Below, in pieces: positions 61,284 to 64,000 of a DNA stretch of 64,000 bases. A model generated the notes under the pieces. It was given only the letters and a program-made list of their open reading frames with translations, did not search any database and had not been told where the DNA came from. Origin of the DNA: Polytrichum commune (taxonomy: Eukaryota > Streptophyta > Polytrichopsida > Polytrichales > Polytrichaceae). A program made the translations under genes and the position numbers. How positions within the stretch are numbered: position 1 is the stretch's first letter; each line of letters starts with the position of its first letter. The stretch lies in NCBI GenBank assembly GCA_950295325.1, contig OX485809.1, forward strand, positions 34,222,001 to 34,286,000, given 5' to 3'.

Positions 61284-64000
61284 GGAAGACGGTACGGTAC
61301 CATTCACCGAATCTTTCATATCACAAGTGTAGAGCCTATACAAGCCACCCTCTATCACAAAGATACATCAGAGCAACTTTTGTATGTTGAACAACACCAT
61401 CAACCAGAAGACAGTCAGCTCTACGAGGTACGCGTCATTCAATGCGGGGGTACAACAAGGACAGTTCTGAACTTTAACCCAAAAGAGGAGCCAGAACCGG
61501 AACATACCTTATGGCTATGGGGCGGTGAATGGATCCGCAATCTTGAATGGGACCCGAAAGAGTGGCAGTGGAGGCGCATTGGCTTATTGGCGGACACGTC
61601 AATTCTCAACTACTCCACCAAAAGAGGCTACAGGGTAGCACTTCTCCAAAACAATCATCAGATGAAAGTGGATGCCGAACTTGAAGCAGCAGGGTTCAAC
61701 AGTAAAACAAGAGCAAAATTCTTTAATCGAATCTGGCACCCTTACTTACCTCGCAAAGTGTCAGCCATGCAATGGCTAATCTTGATGGAAGGTTTGCCGG
61801 TAGGAGCTTGGAGGGAACGGCTAAGACTACCAAGTGAATGCCAACTCTGCCCGGAGCATTCCAGGGAAACGCTCCAACACGCCTTCATGGAGTGCCCGGA
61901 AATCTCCCGAGCATGGAGCCTTTTCCGAAATACAAGGCGCAGTGCAGGACTTCCTGAAGCATTTCATTCATGGAAAGACATCAGTAGGGGTCTCATGGTT
62001 GATCCTCCAGGCCCAAGTATGGAAGAGGAACTTAGGTGGGATACTGCTGCCGCCTATAAAGTCACTGTGGATACACCTTGGGACATTCTGCGTGCACTCC
62101 TACTCTGGGCTATCTGGTGCTCTAGAGTTGATCTCGCTTTTAGAGATGAACAATTTCACCTTGGGCTTGTCATATGGAACGCATGGAGAAACACAATTTA
62201 TTGTGCAATGGAGGCCTACAAGGAACTCTTTCGCTACAAGCGAAATGAAGAGAAACGACATGAAGCCATCGAATGCTTCCAGACCATTTGGACTGCTAGG
62301 AACATCTTTGGTAGGTTGCAGGACGGCACTATTAAATGGAACCTTACCCCTAATATCCATTTTCTTCCAAGAGACTTAGGAGCGTGGCTTGTTTCCCCTA
62401 TTCGGATCAACCGACTCTCGCAGTCTCCAGATCTTGAGGCGGAGTTTATGGCGCAACCTAATCTGGCGGATCACATTGACAATTTTCTTCAAGACATTGC
62501 GGCACAATGGCGACCGCATCAAGACTTTAACCCATCTGTACCATCGACCCCAACAGCTGAGACATCGTCGGATCCAACACAGGGGCCGGAGAATACAGGT
62601 TCTGACAACTCTAGGGTACATGACACGGAGCCCCTCAGTAGTGAACCACGAAACGTCTCTTTGGTTCATCAGAACAACACACTGGGAGAAACTCTCTCAG
62701 CATCCTGCTCCTCCCCTCATCGTCTTACTCTTGACCTCTACAAATTCAAACCAGGCGACCAAACGGGAAGCTCGAAACGACACCCCAAGAGCAGAAACAA
62801 GCGGAAATGCATCCGGAAAAAGCCCGTAGTTGCGAGCAAAATCGAGGACTATAATCACTTACCGGGTTTGGAGGATGCACAGAGTCCGAAAAGCCGGAAT
62901 AAGGTCCGTTGCCGCTTTGGTCCGTTGAAAAGGAAAGGAGATCCTTCTTCGCGATCAGCTTCTTCTTCTCCATGGCACAACCGGCTCAGCATTCGGCGAT
63001 GGGATGTGTCTTTGCCATACCTCCCAATTGACGAACTCCAAGACCTTGAACTTGCACAAGCCGGTGCCTCCCTCCTACCGGACCGCGTTACGCTTAGGCC
63101 GGCCTCACCCACAAGACAGAATCCCTTTGAGCATTTCCTGTCTCACACCGCCCCTACACAAAGAGTGAATCCGTATGAATATAGCCTCAGGAAGCTAGGC
63201 ATTACAGAGGAGCAGTTCAAAGAATGCATCAATGAAGACATCGACTCAATCCTGAAGGAATTCACAGAGTCACACCTTTCACAGCAACCCTCGGCGCACC
63301 ACTTTGGCAACACCACAAATCGAGTCCAACCAGGCTGCTCAAAACCCGACACGAAGCCAAAAAGGAAAGGTCCGAGAAGAAAACAATATGTGGCGACCAA
63401 CACTTATATGGGAGGCTCTTCAACAGATGCAGAGTGTCACCAAATCTCTTCTGGGCTCAGCATTCGACGATGGGATGTGTCTTCGCCATACTTACCAATT
63501 GACGAACTACACGATCTTGAAATTGCACAAGCCGGCGCCTCCCTCCTCCCGGACCGCGTCACACTTAGGCCTGTCTCATCTGACATTCCAGAGGAGCAGT
63601 TCAAAGAATGCATCAACGAAGACATCAACGCCATCCTGAAGGAATTCACAGATTCATACCTCTCACCACAACCTTCGGAGCACCACTTTGGCAACATCAC
63701 AGGGAGAGTCCAACCGGGATGCTCAAAACCCAGCACGAAGTTTAAAAGGAAATACCATAGAAGAAAACAATCTGTGGTGACCAACACTTATGTGGGAAGC
63801 CCTTCAGCAGAGGCAGAGTGTAACCAAGACTCTTCTGGGGTCAGCCTTCCAGTCCAACCTGACATCTCATTGGAAGACAGGAAAGAGGGCAACGAACATT
63901 CACATACCTTGGATTGTGAACAGAAAAAGACGGTGGGTTGTGTCAACCAACAGGGTCAAAGGTGGGACGTGTCTTCATTTCATCTCCCAGTTGATGAGTT
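61275..64000 (+). mobile_element. LINE-type retrotransposon C-terminal ORF, 5'-truncated, open at the window edge
   Basis: One frame (codons starting at 61275) stays open for 908 codons to the right edge. The first ATG is at 61662, so the element is probably truncated at its 5' end. The zf-RVT zinc knuckle of plant LINE reverse transcriptases is clear at 61833–61910: C-x2-C, then H and C in TLQHAFMECPE, ending SRAW. It is preceded by FFNRIWHPYLPRKVSAMQWL. The polymerase domain itself is not in the window. Downstream is a helical region (to about 62390) and a Ser/Lys-rich tail. From 62986 the tail repeats a unit with SIRRWDVSxPYLPIDEL, twice in full and a third time starting near 63959. The host may not express it; the long intact frame suggests recent activity. 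It could instead be a domesticated gene. Confidence 0.78.
62986..63955 (+). repeat. ~470-bp in-frame tandem repeat in the LINE ORF tail
   Basis: Unit 1 is 62986–63455 and unit 2 starts at 63456. A third unit begins near 63959 (RWDVSSFHLPVDE) and runs off the edge. Each has RRWDVSxPYLPIDEL, AQAGASLLPDRVTLRP, EEQFKECINEDI, HHFGN, RVQPGCSKP and a KRK/RRK basic patch. Unit 2 lacks about 30 residues that unit 1 has after VTLRP. Confidence 0.88.

Noticed and set aside
61834-62829. Plus-strand frames starting MNANSARSIP and nearby
   Set aside because: They are out of frame with the zinc-knuckle reading, which stays open across the same interval and beyond.

Overview
The window looks like nuclear DNA of a moss. 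The reasons are a protein kinase–NB-ARC–LRR gene (a resistance-gene architecture known from mosses), a homologue of the axonemal dynein assembly factor CCDC103/DNAAF19 (expected only in plants with swimming sperm), intron-rich plant-type genes and long AT-rich gene-poor stretches full of small transposons. No prokaryotic or organellar gene organisation is present. The species is not identifiable from the sequence alone.

Layout. 1–4850: a broken kinase–NB-ARC–LRR gene, cut by the left edge, with several one-base frame breaks, a predicted dead kinase and a decaying LRR tail. 4860–20380: gene desert made of MITEs, including one copy nested inside another, an inverted pair of ~600-bp elements, a foldback element with a MITE inside it, and old dispersed repeats. 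20380–29630: NADP-malic enzyme with a repeat-rich leader, a long putative 5'-UTR intron and 19 coding exons. 30655–34252 (minus strand): a four-exon DNAAF19/CCDC103 homologue, convergent with the malic enzyme. 36112–37764: a J-domain membrane protein whose last intron contains three copies of a ~200-bp repeat, one with a decoy splice acceptor. 40479–50594: PRP28-type DEAD-box spliceosomal helicase, 25 coding exons. 51492–52223 (minus strand): a small TPR-like, probably organelle-targeted protein, convergent with PRP28. 52300–61000: a second repeat-rich desert with tiny TIR elements and 5S-rRNA-derived sequences. 61089–61161: tRNA-Lys(CTT), followed by the 5' half of a second copy. 61275–64000: a very long open frame of LINE type (zinc-knuckle RT C-terminus) that leaves the window still open and carries an internally repeated tail.

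The five intact protein genes are unrelated housekeeping or ciliary functions (carbon metabolism, cilia assembly, chaperone, splicing, TPR) and do not form a cluster. The most unusual material is in the mobile and repeated DNA: a 5S-derived SINE-like family with one copy in a PRP28 intron, a LINE joined to a broken tRNA-Lys, an antisense group II maturase-like fragment in a malic-enzyme intron, and a hAT-like insertion whose empty site is preserved in a paralogous repeat.

Exon boundaries were read by eye from splice signals, reading-frame phase and remembered family conservation. No alignment or database search was run.
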